A stretch of 64,000 nucleotides of DNA from Acinetobacter vivianii (GCF_014635885.1 NZ_BMDR01000002.1:186001-250000), one strand, 5' to 3'; counted from the first letter of the stretch, positions 9,128-17,877 are shown. Notes: generated from the sequence alone by a model not told the origin. Program-made: numbers and translations.

Positions 9128-9202
9128 TTTGAGATATATACGTAATTAGACATTGGTAGCTCCTTTTTTCTGTTCATTTGTTTAATGCATTGAGTGGTTT
9201 AT

Positions 9203-9361
9203 TTACCAGCTTTGTTTTTTTAGCTGTTGTTTAGCATTTTGTCTATCTCGGCGGTGCTGTGCTCTTGGTTTTTCAGTTTCATGAACTCCACCTTTATGTA
9301 GTAAAGGGGAGAGTGCAACAGGATTGCGTACTTTGATTTTGGGCATTTCTTTCAGTTTCAT
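9203..9361 (-). CDS. Small basic protein downstream of rtcB
   Basis: 52 residues, very rich in Lys, Arg and His. The core reads KVRNPVALSPLLHKGGVH, followed by a basic tail ending in LKKQSW. I start at the ATG at 9361, with AAGG 8 bases upstream and 4 bases after the rtcB stop; the longer frame would overlap rtcB by about 40 bases. The gene is almost certainly co-transcribed with rtcB. I have the impression that similar 'RNP-LLRKGG' mini-proteins occur beside rtcB in other bacteria, but cannot confirm it here. The composition suggests RNA or ribosome binding; that is inference only. Confidence 0.75.
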   Translation of the reverse strand: MKLKEMPKIKVRNPVALSPLLHKGGVHETEKPRAQHRRDRQNAKQQLKKQSW

Positions 9362-9365
9362 AGAA

Positions 9366-10571
9366 TTAACCTTTAATACATAAAATTTGCTTGAGTGTGT
9401 GCACAATTTCGATCAAATCTGATTGGTTTGCCATAACTTGATCAATGTCTTTATATGCACTTGGAATTTCATCAATAACACCACTGTCTTTTCGGCATTC
9501 GATACCTTGCGTTTGCTGAATCAAGTCATCTTGGCTGAAAAGTAGTTTTGCTTTGCTGCGACTCATCTTTCGTCCTGCGCCATGTGAACATGAGCAGAAG
9601 GATTCGGGATTGGCCTTACCTCTAACGATAAAGGAACGTGCACCCATGGAACCAGGGATAATGCCTAATTCATCTAGGCCAGCACGAATGGCACCTTTTC
9701 GCGTAATCAGTAAGTCTTCACCATAATGGTTCTCTTGGCTGACATAGTTGTGATGGCAGTTAATTGCTTCTTTGGTCATCTGAAAGGGCGGTAGCAGTGG
9801 ACGAATGGCTTCTAGAATCAGACGCATCATTTCACGTCTATTTTCAAAAGCGTATTCCTGCGCCCACTCAACTGCTTCCACATAATCATTAAAGCTATTT
9901 GAACCTTCCGCAAAATAGCTCAAATCTTTATCTGGTACATGTCCAAATCGATGTTGAGCCTCTTTCTTGGCAAGTTCGATGAAATAAGTGCCAATCACAT
10001 TGCCTAAACCACGGCTGCCTGAATGCAGCATTACCCAGACATCCTGATTTTCATCAAGGCAGAGCTCAATAAAGTGATTACCACCTCCCAACGTACCAAG
10101 CTGTTTTTGCCAAGTCGCATCAAACTTCCTGAGCATGCGAACAAGACCCGGATGTTTATTAATGATGGGTTGTAAGCGTTTTTCAAGTGGAATAATCGTC
10201 GAGGCTTTTGCTTTAACCTGCTTGTGTAATTCAAAGCCTACGGGGACTTTACGTTCGATTACATGACGTAATGGTGTGAGATTGTCTGGAAGCTGTGAGG
10301 CTTTTAAATTGAGCCGTATCGCATTCATACCACAACCAATATCCACACCGACAGCGGCAGGGATGATTGCATTTTTAGTGGGGGTTACACTGCCTACAGT
10401 CGCGCCTTTACCCACATGTACATCAGGCATCACGGCAATATGTGAATAAACAAATTGCAGTTGTGCCATTTTTTTCAATTGTTCAATACTTTCGCTATCA
10501 ATATCGTTTGTGAAGATTTTCACAGGAACGCCATATTCAGCATCAGCATTGAGTATTTTTTGTATGCCCAT
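9366..10571 (-). CDS. rtcB: RtcB RNA ligase
   Basis: 401 residues, close to E. coli RtcB (408). RtcB joins 2',3'-cyclic phosphate or 3'-phosphate ends to 5'-OH ends using GTP and Mn2+, in RNA repair and tRNA or rRNA healing. Visible metal-site motifs are DVHVGKGATVGSV, D77/C80 in GVDIGCGMNA, GNHFIEL, HSGSRGLGN and NCHHNYV. The guanylylated histidine is H330 in SHGAGRKMSRS. No rtcA cyclase and no sigma-54 regulator rtcR are present, unlike E. coli. The gene is preceded by an unusual structured leader (10614-10775) and followed by a small basic protein gene in the same operon. Confidence 0.95.
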   Translation of the reverse strand: MGIQKILNADAEYGVPVKIFTNDIDSESIEQLKKMAQLQFVYSHIAVMPDVHVGKGATVGSVTPTKNAIIPAAVGVDIGCGMNAIRLNLKASQLPDNLTPLRHVIERKVPVGFELHKQVKAKASTIIPLEKRLQPIINKHPGLVRMLRKFDATWQKQLGTLGGGNHFIELCLDENQDVWVMLHSGSRGLGNVIGTYFIELAKKEAQHRFGHVPDKDLSYFAEGSNSFNDYVEAVEWAQEYAFENRREMMRLILEAIRPLLPPFQMTKEAINCHHNYVSQENHYGEDLLITRKGAIRAGLDELGIIPGSMGARSFIVRGKANPESFCSCSHGAGRKMSRSKAKLLFSQDDLIQQTQGIECRKDSGVIDEIPSAYKDIDQVMANQSDLIEIVHTLKQILCIKG

Positions 10572-10613
10572 TTTCTTGTCTCGGGATATTTTAATTTTTC
10601 GTCCGAATAGGCA

Positions 10614-10640
10614 TAAAAAAACCTAGCGAATGCCAGGTTA
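10614..10640 (-). terminator. Terminator inside the rtcB leader (possible attenuator)
   Basis: On the minus strand AACCTGGC-ATTC-GCTAGGTT forms an 8-bp stem with one G-T pair and runs into seven T. It lies 43 bases before the rtcB start, so reading into rtcB requires passing it. Its 5' arm (GGCATTC) can alternatively pair with GAATGC just upstream (10647-10652). Confidence 0.75.
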
Positions 10641-10706
10641 AATAAAGCATTCGGACAAGTGATCAATTGATTTGTACACTTGTCCGTGAGTCGACAGTGC
10701 CAAATC

Positions 10707-10736
10707 TTATCGTGTAGTTCCTGATTGTAATGGCAT
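10707..10736 (-). CDS. Possible 9-residue leader peptide of rtcB
   Basis: The ORF encodes MPLQSGTTR and stop. It is preceded by a full AGGAGG (10745-10750) exactly 8 bases from the ATG, the strongest ribosome site in this neighbourhood. The start codon lies in stem 1 of the leader and the stop is 20 bases before stem 2. No codon is repeated in the way classical amino-acid attenuators show, so control by amino-acid starvation is not evident; ribosome occupancy itself could be the signal. Confidence 0.45.
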   Translation of the reverse strand: MPLQSGTTR

Positions 10737-10765
10737 GCTGTCGTCCTCCTATTATGTGGTGCCGT

Positions 10766-10799
10766 TGAAAATATGAGCGAAATTTTACTCATATTTTCA
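10766..10799. promoter_or_regulatory. 12-bp perfect palindrome over the rtcB leader promoter
   Basis: Arms TGAAAATATGAG and CTCATATTTTCA are separated by 10 bases. The left arm (on the minus strand) fills the -35/-10 spacer and the right arm covers the start site, with the -10 element in the loop. This is the geometry of an operator for a dimeric regulator. It might instead act as the missing terminator of lysP, although no T-run follows it. Confidence 0.6.
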
Positions 10800-10809
10800 T
10801 TGGGGTCAA
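10782..10809 (-). promoter_or_regulatory. Promoter of the rtcB leader
   Basis: On the minus strand TTGACC (10809-10804) and TAAAAT (10787-10782) are separated by 16 bases; each matches consensus at 5 of 6. The start would be near 10775, 25 bases before the AGGAGG of the leader ORF. Confidence 0.6.
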
Positions 10810-10825
10810 GTGAAAAGATTTTTTT

Positions 10826-12283
10826 TTATTCGCCTTCTTTCACATTCATATCTTTATAGGCAATCAGTTTGGTCTTGTGTTTCCACTTATAACCTAGCCA
10901 GATTGCCAAGAATAATGGAATGCTGATATAGGTTGAAACTAAACCTAACCAGTCAATTTTTCCACCAAGTAAAGCTTGGTAGTTTTGACCTAAAATAATG
11001 ATTGAACAAAGAATAAATGCAAACCATGGGGCGAATGGGAAGAACTTGGCACGATAAGCCAGATCTTCAACTTTATAGCCTTGAGCAATATAACCTTTAC
11101 GGAAACGGTAGTGTGAAATTGCAATCCCTAACCAGACAATGAAGCCACACATACCAGACATGTTAAGTAGCCAGTTAAAGACTTGTTTCTCACCAATAAA
11201 GGTGGTTAAGAAGCACAGCGCTGCAACTGCGGTCGTCGCATAAAGTGCATTCATTGGTACGCCACGGCCATCCAGTCTTGAGAACCACTTCGGTGCACGA
11301 CCTTCTTTTGCCATATCAAATAGCATACGGGTAGAAGAGTACATGCCTGAGTTACCCGCAGACAGAATTGCGCTGAGAATCACTGCATTCATTAAACTGG
11401 CTGCAAAGGCGAAACCTGCTTTTTCATACAATAAAGTGAATGGTGAAAGGGCAATATCTTCGCTTTGAGCTGCTTTTAACAACAGTGGATCATCATAGCT
11501 GACTAATGTACCGATGATGAAAATACAAAGGATATAGAACAGTAGAATACGCCAGAAGATTTGCTTGATTGCCAATGGAATGGTCTTTTTCGGATCTTTC
11601 GATTCACCTGCTGCAACCCCGACCATTTCGGTGCCCTGAAAGGAGAATCCGGCAATCATGGCCACACCAATCAGTGCTTGGAACCCACCAACAAAAGGGG
11701 CTTCCTTATACGTCCAGTGCTGAAATACCGATACATTAGGTGTCATCATGATTTTAGCAATCATCCAGATACCAATGACAATAAACACAATAATGGCAAC
11801 GACCTTGATCAACGAGAATAAGAATTCACTTTCACCAAATCCTTTGACTGTTAGAGCGTTAATTCCAAAAATAATGGCAAGGAAGATGGCGCTCCAGTAG
11901 AACCCTGGGATATCAGGAAACCAGAACTTCATAATGAATTGTACTGCAACCAGTTCGAAAGCCACAGTAATAGCCCAGTTGTACCAGTAGTTCCAACCTA
12001 AGGCGAAACCAAAGCCATCTTCGACATAACGGCTGCCATAGGTAAAGAATGCACCAGACGTTGGATTATGCGTCGCTAATTCGCCTAAACTGGTCATCAA
12101 GAAATAAATCATGATACCGATCAGGGCATAAGCCAATAACGCACCACCAGGACCTGCATTGGCAATGGTTGAACCTGAAGCGAGGAATAAGCCTGTGCCG
12201 ATCGATCCACCAATGGCAATCATGTTCAGGTGACGTGCCCCGAGCTTACGCTGTAGGTGTTGAGGAGCAGATGTATCGCTCAT
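10826..12283 (-). CDS. lysP: Lysine-type amino acid permease (APC superfamily)
   Basis: 485 residues, 12 predicted membrane segments, inner membrane. The N-terminal half follows E. coli LysP closely: RHLNMIAIGGSIGTGLFLASGS, GPGGALLAYALIGIMIYFLMTSLGELA, then EDGFGFALGWNYWYNWA. The GSIGTGLF motif of helix 1 forms the unwound substrate site in APC carriers. Expected activity is proton-coupled lysine uptake. AAGGA lies 6 bases before the ATG. It is 18 bases downstream of rsmC on the same strand, so a shared transcript is likely. Specificity for another cationic or aromatic amino acid is possible, but the likeness to LysP is strong. Confidence 0.88.
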   Translation of the reverse strand: MSDTSAPQHLQRKLGARHLNMIAIGGSIGTGLFLASGSTIANAGPGGALLAYALIGIMIYFLMTSLGELATHNPTSGAFFTYGSRYVEDGFGFALGWNYWYNWAITVAFELVAVQFIMKFWFPDIPGFYWSAIFLAIIFGINALTVKGFGESEFLFSLIKVVAIIVFIVIGIWMIAKIMMTPNVSVFQHWTYKEAPFVGGFQALIGVAMIAGFSFQGTEMVGVAAGESKDPKKTIPLAIKQIFWRILLFYILCIFIIGTLVSYDDPLLLKAAQSEDIALSPFTLLYEKAGFAFAASLMNAVILSAILSAGNSGMYSSTRMLFDMAKEGRAPKWFSRLDGRGVPMNALYATTAVAALCFLTTFIGEKQVFNWLLNMSGMCGFIVWLGIAISHYRFRKGYIAQGYKVEDLAYRAKFFPFAPWFAFILCSIIILGQNYQALLGGKIDWLGLVSTYISIPLFLAIWLGYKWKHKTKLIAYKDMNVKEGE

Positions 12284-12301
12284 AAAAATTCCTTAAAATG
12301 T

Positions 12302-13318
12302 TTATTTTGCACAGGCATATAACACCTTGAATCCTTGTTGATCAGCTTTCACCATACATTGACCAAAACTTTGTTCAATGAGAGGGGGATAGTTCAGAAA
12401 ACGGTTTGCCACGATCCATAATTCACCTGAATTTTTCAGATGTACACTCGCAAGTTGGCAAAGTTCTTCACTTGCATCGTAATTGGTATGAATCCCCTGA
12501 TGAAAAGGTGGATTGCTTACGATCGCATCCAGATCTTTGGGCGCATCTCTAAAACCTGTAACTGGTTGTAGAGTTAACTGATTGAGATCCAGATTATTTT
12601 TCTGAAATGTCAGTTCAGTTGAACGTAAAGCAAATGCATCAACATCAAGTGCAAAAATTTGCTGGTTCTGATTTAGCTTGGCTAAATAAGCGCTAATAAT
12701 TCCAGCACCACAACCAAAGTCGGCAATCTTACCTGATTTTACTTGACTAAGGTAAGGGACTAATACCGCTGTTCCGACATCTAAATGATCCTGACTAAAG
12801 ACACCCGGCAGGGCACAGACCTTTAATTGATCCTGATCTATTTGAACTGTATAGCTTTTTAACCAATGTTCAAGTGGTTTCAACTGCTCAGTTTTTTCGA
12901 TCTTCATTTGCCAAAATTGGCAGTGACGTGCGCTATCTAGCTTTAGCGTTTTACCATAAGGCTGTAGTTGTTTTGCTGCTCGTTCTACGCCGCCTTTCTT
13001 TTCACCGACGAGAAAAACATTTTGCCCAAGTTTGAGATGGCTCACCACAACATGCAGAATATAATTCAATAACTCTTTTGATTTAGGGACAAAAATTACG
13101 ACCTGATCAAAGCTGGCTTGCGGAAACTCAACGGAAAAATGTGAGTGAATGCCAGAATTTTGAAAACCTTGATGATCAGCATAATTCCAAGTCCAAACCG
13201 ATGCCTGAACCTGATCTGGTAAATTTTTTGCGAGCTGATCATTAGGCGCATTAATCAGTAAGACGTGCCCATTTAAATAATCTTGCTGTCTGATGACAAC
13301 TTCACTACGTGGATCCAT
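12302..13318 (-). CDS. rsmC: 16S rRNA (guanine1207-N2)-methyltransferase
   Basis: 338 residues, like E. coli RsmC (343). It has the N-terminal degenerate methyltransferase-like domain (about 1-165) and a C-terminal catalytic Rossmann domain. The latter shows the SAM motif [17 protein letters not shown] near residue 200 and the base-binding NPPF in VSNPPFHQG. It methylates G1207 of 16S rRNA in the 30S subunit, using SAM. GAGAG precedes the ATG by about 6 bases. It is first of a probable rsmC-lysP pair on the minus strand; a terminator separates it from the upstream permease. Confidence 0.9.
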   Translation of the reverse strand: MDPRSEVVIRQQDYLNGHVLLINAPNDQLAKNLPDQVQASVWTWNYADHQGFQNSGIHSHFSVEFPQASFDQVVIFVPKSKELLNYILHVVVSHLKLGQNVFLVGEKKGGVERAAKQLQPYGKTLKLDSARHCQFWQMKIEKTEQLKPLEHWLKSYTVQIDQDQLKVCALPGVFSQDHLDVGTAVLVPYLSQVKSGKIADFGCGAGIISAYLAKLNQNQQIFALDVDAFALRSTELTFQKNNLDLNQLTLQPVTGFRDAPKDLDAIVSNPPFHQGIHTNYDASEELCQLASVHLKNSGELWIVANRFLNYPPLIEQSFGQCMVKADQQGFKVLYACAK

Positions 13319-13334
13319 TTTGATCTCTCATCAA

Positions 13335-13363
13335 AAACAAAGCCCAGTCGTGAAACTGGGCAC
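13335..13363 (-). terminator. Terminator of the NCS2 permease gene
   Basis: GCCCAGT / ACTGGGC stem with a 6-base loop; on the minus strand it is followed by TTTGTTTTT. Confidence 0.75.
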
Positions 13364-13380
13364 TTGAAGTTGTTTGTGAA

Positions 13381-14763
13381 TTACTTATGTGTTTCAGGTA
13401 AAACAATATTTAAAATCAAGGCTGCAATACCGCCTGTTGCCACGCCTGAGCTAAAAATATTTTTAAATAACTCTGGCAAGTGCTCAAGGATTTGAGGAAC
13501 TTGAGCAACACCGAGGCCGAGAGCAAGTGAAATGGCAATAATCAGCAAGGCACGACGATCAAGATGAATACTTGAAAGAATGTTGATACCAGAAGCAGCA
13601 ACTGCGCCGAACATGACCATCACAGCGCCACCTAGTACCGCTTGAGGTACGGCTTGAATCACGGCAGCAACAGCAGGGAATAAGCCCAGAATGATCAGTA
13701 ATACCGCAATCCAGATTCCTACATAGCGACTTGCGACACCTGTAAGTTGAATCACGCCATTATTTTGTGCAAACACTGAACTTGGGAAGGTATTGAAGAT
13801 TCCGGCCAAGAATGAGTTTGCACCATTGACCAGTACACCACCTTTGATTCGTTGCATCCAGACAGGACCGTCAACAGGCTGATTAGAAATTTTACTGGTT
13901 GCGGTTACATCACCGATCGCTTCAAGGGATGTCACCAAATAAATAAATGCCATCGGAATGAACAAGCTCCAAGAGAAACTCAATCCAAAATGCATTGGTG
14001 TAGGAATTTGAACTAAAGGTGCATCTTGTAGCACAGCAAAGTTTAAATGTCCCATGAAGCCTGCAAGGATATAACCGATCACTAAAGCAATGAGAATGGC
14101 TGAACTTTTAACCCAGATAATTCGAATACGGTTAAGAAGGATGATAATGGCCAGCACAGTACATGACATGATCAGGTTATCGGCATTGGCAAAAGTATTG
14201 TCCTGCATTGCAGTATAACCACCGCCCATGCTGATCAGACCTTCTTTAATTAAGGTTAAACCAATCAGAAGTACAACAATGCCTGTCACCAATGGTGTAA
14301 TCAGCTTTTTCACCCATGGTAAAATTCGAGAAACGCCCATTTCAATGAATGAACCAGCAATGACGACACCAAAAATGGCAGCCATCACTTGTTCAACTGG
14401 GGTGCCTGCCGCAACCATTGCGCTACCAATACCGATGATCGGGCCAATAAAATTAAAGCTTGTGCCCTGAACAATTAAAAGTCCTGCACCAAATGGGCCA
14501 ACTTTTTTACATTGTAAGAATGTTGCGATACCCGAGATGATCAATGACATGGAAAGGATCATGTTGGTGTCTTCGCGAGAGACGCCAAGTGCCAGACAAA
14601 TCAATAATCCAGGGGTGACAATCGGGACTAAAATCGCCAAAAGATGCTGTAAAGCGGCTAAAAATGCAACAAAAGGTTTCGGTCGGTCATTGAGTCCGTA
14701 GACCAGATCAAGCTGCTGCTGAGGTTGTGAATTCGACATGGGAGTATAAAAAGCGAGAGGCAT
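13381..14763 (-). CDS. NCS2 nucleobase permease, xanthine/urate type
   Basis: 460 residues with about 12-14 membrane segments. The start of the conserved region (GLNDRPKPFVAFLAALQHLLAI) and the NCS2 signature QNNGVIQLTGVASR near residue 327 match the E. coli XanP/XanQ group. The asparagine-rich signature is typical of purine rather than uracil carriers. Expected role is proton-driven uptake of xanthine or uric acid across the inner membrane. The start is uncertain: the ATG at 14763 has a weak GGG site, and the ATG at 14739 has none. It diverges from typA with 150 bases between them. No purine catabolism genes are nearby to fix the substrate. Confidence 0.85.
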   Translation of the reverse strand: MPLAFYTPMSNSQPQQQLDLVYGLNDRPKPFVAFLAALQHLLAILVPIVTPGLLICLALGVSREDTNMILSMSLIISGIATFLQCKKVGPFGAGLLIVQGTSFNFIGPIIGIGSAMVAAGTPVEQVMAAIFGVVIAGSFIEMGVSRILPWVKKLITPLVTGIVVLLIGLTLIKEGLISMGGGYTAMQDNTFANADNLIMSCTVLAIIILLNRIRIIWVKSSAILIALVIGYILAGFMGHLNFAVLQDAPLVQIPTPMHFGLSFSWSLFIPMAFIYLVTSLEAIGDVTATSKISNQPVDGPVWMQRIKGGVLVNGANSFLAGIFNTFPSSVFAQNNGVIQLTGVASRYVGIWIAVLLIILGLFPAVAAVIQAVPQAVLGGAVMVMFGAVAASGINILSSIHLDRRALLIIAISLALGLGVAQVPQILEHLPELFKNIFSSGVATGGIAALILNIVLPETHK

Positions 14764-14876
14764 TAGCCCAATATTCTAATAGAGTTAGCTCGCTTTACCA
14801 ACGATTCAATGACACTTCGTCAGAAAAAAAGTGCACTGTCAATAAACTGTCACTACTAAAGTGTAGTATTTTTCTG

Positions 14877-14882
14877 TATAAT
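14877..14882 (+). promoter_or_regulatory. -10 element of typA
   Basis: A perfect TATAAT 31 bases before the typA start codon. No good -35 hexamer is found at 16-18 bases (TACTAA at best), so the promoter may need an activator or rely on the preceding TG. Confidence 0.5.
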
Positions 14883-14913
14883 TTGCCCTCAAATTTAAAG
14901 CGTATCGAATTAC

Positions 14914-16749
14914 ATGTCAGATATTAAAACTCTCCGTAACATTGCCATTATTGCGCACGTCGATCATGGTAAGACGACTTTAGTCGACAAACTTTTACAA
15001 CAATCAGGTGCTCTTGGTGATCGCGCAGGCGAGATTGAACGTGTTATGGATTCTAACGCGCTTGAGTCTGAACGTGGTATTACCATTCTTGCAAAAAACA
15101 CTGCAATCAAATGGTTAGATGCACGTACAAACACCGAATATCGCATTAACATCGTGGACACCCCGGGACACGCCGACTTCGGTGGTGAAGTGGAACGTGT
15201 AATGTCGATGGTTGACTGTGTATTACTTCTTGTTGACTCTCAAGAAGGTCCAATGCCACAAACTCGTTTCGTAACGCAAAAAGCGTTCGCGCGTGGTTTG
15301 AAACCAATCGTAATTATCAACAAAGTTGACAAGCCAAGCGCGCGTCCAGACTGGGTTATTGATCAAGTTTTTGATTTGTTTGATAATCTTGGTGGTAGTG
15401 ACGAACAGTTAGACTTCCCAGTTGTCTATGCTTCTGGTCTTCGTGGTGTTGCAGGTCCTTCACCAGAAGAATTAGCGGAAGATATGACTCCGTTGTTCCA
15501 AACAATCGTAGATATCGTTGAACCACCAGCAGTTGATGTTGATGGTCCATTCCAAATGCAGATTTCATCACTTGACTATAACAGTTTCGTAGGTGTTATC
15601 GGTGTTGGTCGTATTCAACGTGGTTCTGTAAAATTAAATACACCTGTTACTGTTATCGATAAAGATGGCAATACACGTAACGGCCGTATCTTAAAAATCA
15701 TGGGTTACCATGGTTTAGAGCGTGTTGATGTTGAATCAGCTTCAGCTGGCGACATTATCTGTATTACTGGTATTGATGCATTAAACATTTCTGACACGAT
15801 TTGTGATCCTAAAAATGTTGAAGCATTACCAGCATTGTCTGTAGATGAACCGACTGTATCGATGACTTTCCAAGTAAACAACTCACCGTTTGCTGGTAAA
15901 GAAGGTAAATTCGTTACTTCACGTAACATCCGTGAACGTCTTGACCGTGAATTGATTCACAACGTAGCACTTCGTGTTGAAGATACTGACAGCCCAGACC
16001 GTTTCAAGGTTTCAGGCCGTGGTGAACTTCACCTTTCAGTTTTAATTGAAAACATGCGTCGTGAAGGCTTCGAAATGGGCGTATCACGTCCACAAGTAAT
16101 CATGAAAGAAATCGATGGCGAGAAACAAGAGCCATACGAAAATGTAACTTTTGACGTTGAAGAACAGCATCAAGGTTCTGTAATGGAACAAATGGGCTTC
16201 CGTAAAGGCGAGATGACCAATATGGAAGTTGACGGTAAAGGCCGTATCCGTATTGAAGCAACTGTACCTTCACGTGGCTTGATTGGTTTCCGTTCTGAAT
16301 TCTTAACCATGACTTCAGGTACAGGGATCATGACATCAAGCTTCTCGCACTACGGTCCAGCAAAAGCAGGTACTGTTGCGAAACGTCAAAATGGTGTGTT
16401 GATTTCTATGGTTCAAGGTACTTGCTTGGGCTATGCATTATTCACACTTCAAGACCGTGGTCGTTTATTCGCTAAGCCACAGTTAGAAGTGTACGAAGGT
16501 ATGATCATTGGTATTAACTCGCGTTCTGACGATATGGTTGTAAACCCAACCAAAGCGAAGCAGTTAACTAACGTTCGTGCATCAGGTACTGATGAAGCTT
16601 TAACTTTAACACCTGCAATGGAATACACGCTTGAACAAGCGCTTGAATTCATTCAGGATGATGAGTTAGTTGAAGTAACACCAAAATCGATTCGTATCCG
16701 TAAGCGTTACTTAACTGAAAACGAACGTAAACGTAATCGTGATAAATAA
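14914..16749 (+). CDS. typA: Ribosome-associated GTPase TypA/BipA
   Basis: 611 residues, the normal length. It is a translational GTPase of the EF-G class that helps 50S assembly and growth under cold and other stress. G-motifs are all visible: AHVDHGKTTL (14-23), GITIL in switch I, DTPGHADFGG near residue 80 and NKVDKPSARP near residue 134. Domains II, III, V and the BipA-specific C-terminal domain follow, ending in basic KSIRIRKRYLTENERKRNR. A perfect -10 hexamer stands 31 bases upstream; the ribosome site is weak. The gene is a single unit with a strong terminator 22 bases past the stop. Confidence 0.97.
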   Translation: MSDIKTLRNIAIIAHVDHGKTTLVDKLLQQSGALGDRAGEIERVMDSNALESERGITILAKNTAIKWLDARTNTEYRINIVDTPGHADFGGEVERVMSMVDCVLLLVDSQEGPMPQTRFVTQKAFARGLKPIVIINKVDKPSARPDWVIDQVFDLFDNLGGSDEQLDFPVVYASGLRGVAGPSPEELAEDMTPLFQTIVDIVEPPAVDVDGPFQMQISSLDYNSFVGVIGVGRIQRGSVKLNTPVTVIDKDGNTRNGRILKIMGYHGLERVDVESASAGDIICITGIDALNISDTICDPKNVEALPALSVDEPTVSMTFQVNNSPFAGKEGKFVTSRNIRERLDRELIHNVALRVEDTDSPDRFKVSGRGELHLSVLIENMRREGFEMGVSRPQVIMKEIDGEKQEPYENVTFDVEEQHQGSVMEQMGFRKGEMTNMEVDGKGRIRIEATVPSRGLIGFRSEFLTMTSGTGIMTSSFSHYGPAKAGTVAKRQNGVLISMVQGTCLGYALFTLQDRGRLFAKPQLEVYEGMIIGINSRSDDMVVNPTKAKQLTNVRASGTDEALTLTPAMEYTLEQALEFIQDDELVEVTPKSIRIRKRYLTENERKRNRDK

Positions 16750-16770
16750 TTTTTCTTCGTGAAAAATGCA

Positions 16771-16801
16771 AAAACCGCTAAATTTATTTAGCGGTTTTTT
16801 T
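16771..16801 (+). terminator. Terminator of typA
   Basis: A perfect 12-bp stem (AAAACCGCTAAA / TTTAGCGGTTTT) with a 4-base loop and T-tail. Confidence 0.92.
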
Positions 16802-16993
16802 ATACCTTTAAATTCATTGGGATGAGTTCTATAAGTTCATCTTTTTATTGGGATAAAATATGTTGTTAAAGTGTGAAATGACTTTCTTTTTTCCATAAAA
16901 ATATTAAATTATCTTCATTATGATGAATAACTGCGTCTGTGTAATAAACAATGCAAAAACAGGCTGCGATCAAGTTCAACTCTGGAGAGTGAT

Positions 16994-17425
16994 ATGAGTA
17001 TTATTAAAGAATTTAAAGAGTTTGCCATCAAAGGCAATATGATGGATTTAGCGATTGGTGTCATCATTGGTGGTGCTTTCGGTAAAATCATTGACTCATT
17101 GGTAAAAGATATTGTGATGCCAGTGATTTCATGGATCTTGGGTGGTGAAGTGGACTACACCAACTGGTTCCTGATCTTGGGCGATAACCCAACCAACATT
17201 ACAACACTCAAAGCGGCACAAGATGCTGGATTGAACGTATTTGCATATGGTAACTTCTTAACCATCTTGATTAACTTCCTGCTATTGGCTTGGGTCGTAT
17301 TCTTGTTGGTGAAAGTGATGAACCGTATTCGTAAGCAAGAAGAAGCGGCGCCTGAACCAGAAGCAACACCAGAAGATGTTCAATTGTTGCGTGAAATTCG
17401 TGATGAATTGAAAAAGCAAGGCTGA
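16994..17425 (+). CDS. mscL: Large-conductance mechanosensitive channel
   Basis: 143 residues (E. coli 136). It forms a homopentameric inner membrane channel that opens under extreme turgor. The N-terminal amphipathic helix and pore helix TM1 read [20 protein letters not shown], the hallmark of the family. TM2 lies at about residues 74-100, and a charged C-terminal bundle helix ([14 protein letters not shown]) closes the protein. GGAG is 8 bases before the ATG. It is monocistronic, with a hairpin terminator after it. Confidence 0.96.
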   Translation: MSIIKEFKEFAIKGNMMDLAIGVIIGGAFGKIIDSLVKDIVMPVISWILGGEVDYTNWFLILGDNPTNITTLKAAQDAGLNVFAYGNFLTILINFLLLAWVVFLLVKVMNRIRKQEEAAPEPEATPEDVQLLREIRDELKKQG

Positions 17426-17439
17426 TCACTCAGCTTATG

Positions 17440-17470
17440 AAAAAACGGTATCTTAGATGCCGTTTTTTAT
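17440..17470 (+). terminator. Terminator of mscL
   Basis: AAAAACGGTATC-TTA-GATGCCGTTTTT, a 12-bp stem with one T-G pair and a T-tail. Confidence 0.88.
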
Positions 17471-17544
17471 TGTCGGCAAAATAGATAGGGGGAGATGCAC
17501 ATTTTCATTTTAAAATACGGTGCAGATTAAAAAGGGGAAGATTG

Positions 17545-17877
17545 ATGAATAGATTATTTGTATATGGCACTTTATGTCCAAATCGCGAAAATGCACATAT
17601 TTTAGGGGAGATTGGGGGAGACTGGCAGCCTGCTATGGTACATGGAACCATTCATATCCTTGACTGGGGGCCAGATCAAGGTTTGCCTGCAATCGTTTTA
17701 AACCCGAATGACCCTTTGGTTGAAGGCTATTTGTTTAGTACTGAAAAACTAGAACAGAACTGGCAAATGCTGGATGATTTTGAAGGCCTGCAATATCAAA
17801 GAGTACAAACTCAAGTCCAGTTAGCAACAGGTGAAACCATTACCGCATGGACTTATGTCATGAAAGAACAAGAGTAG
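17545..17877 (+). CDS. Gamma-glutamylcyclotransferase-like (AIG2/GGCT) protein
   Basis: 110 residues with the GGCT fold. The family motif FVYGTLCPN at the N-terminus forms the substrate loop, and DDFEGLQYQRV matches the conserved region near the C-terminus. The family includes enzymes that cyclise gamma-glutamyl amino acids to 5-oxoproline, but bacterial members of this size (YtfP-like) are mostly uncharacterised. I use the ATG at 17545, 8 bases after AAGGGG. It stands alone between the mscL terminator and the convergent parvulin gene. Confidence 0.82.
   Translation: MNRLFVYGTLCPNRENAHILGEIGGDWQPAMVHGTIHILDWGPDQGLPAIVLNPNDPLVEGYLFSTEKLEQNWQMLDDFEGLQYQRVQTQVQLATGETITAWTYVMKEQE

Larger units (their letters stand above)
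10614..10775 (-). ncRNA. Structured leader RNA upstream of rtcB
   Basis: Three stems can be read in order. (1) GACAG-CA-TGCCA (10742-10731) pairs with TGGCACTGTC (10702-10693), with a 2-base bulge, enclosing a 9-codon ORF and its start codon. (2) A perfect 10-bp hairpin, CGGACAAGTG (10686-10677) with CACTTGTCCG (10661-10652). (3) The terminator at 10639-10621. The second arm of stem 2 can instead pair through GTCCGAAT (10656-10649) with ATTCGGAC (10608-10601). Mutually exclusive pairings, a short ORF and a terminator are the parts of an attenuator. Alternatively the terminated product is itself a small RNA. No known family is recognised. Confidence 0.55.

Noticed and set aside
10520..10792. 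Minus-strand frame of 90 codons across the rtcB leader
   Set aside because: It overlaps the rtcB start in another frame, crosses the promoter and terminator hairpins and has no ribosome site or recognisable sequence.
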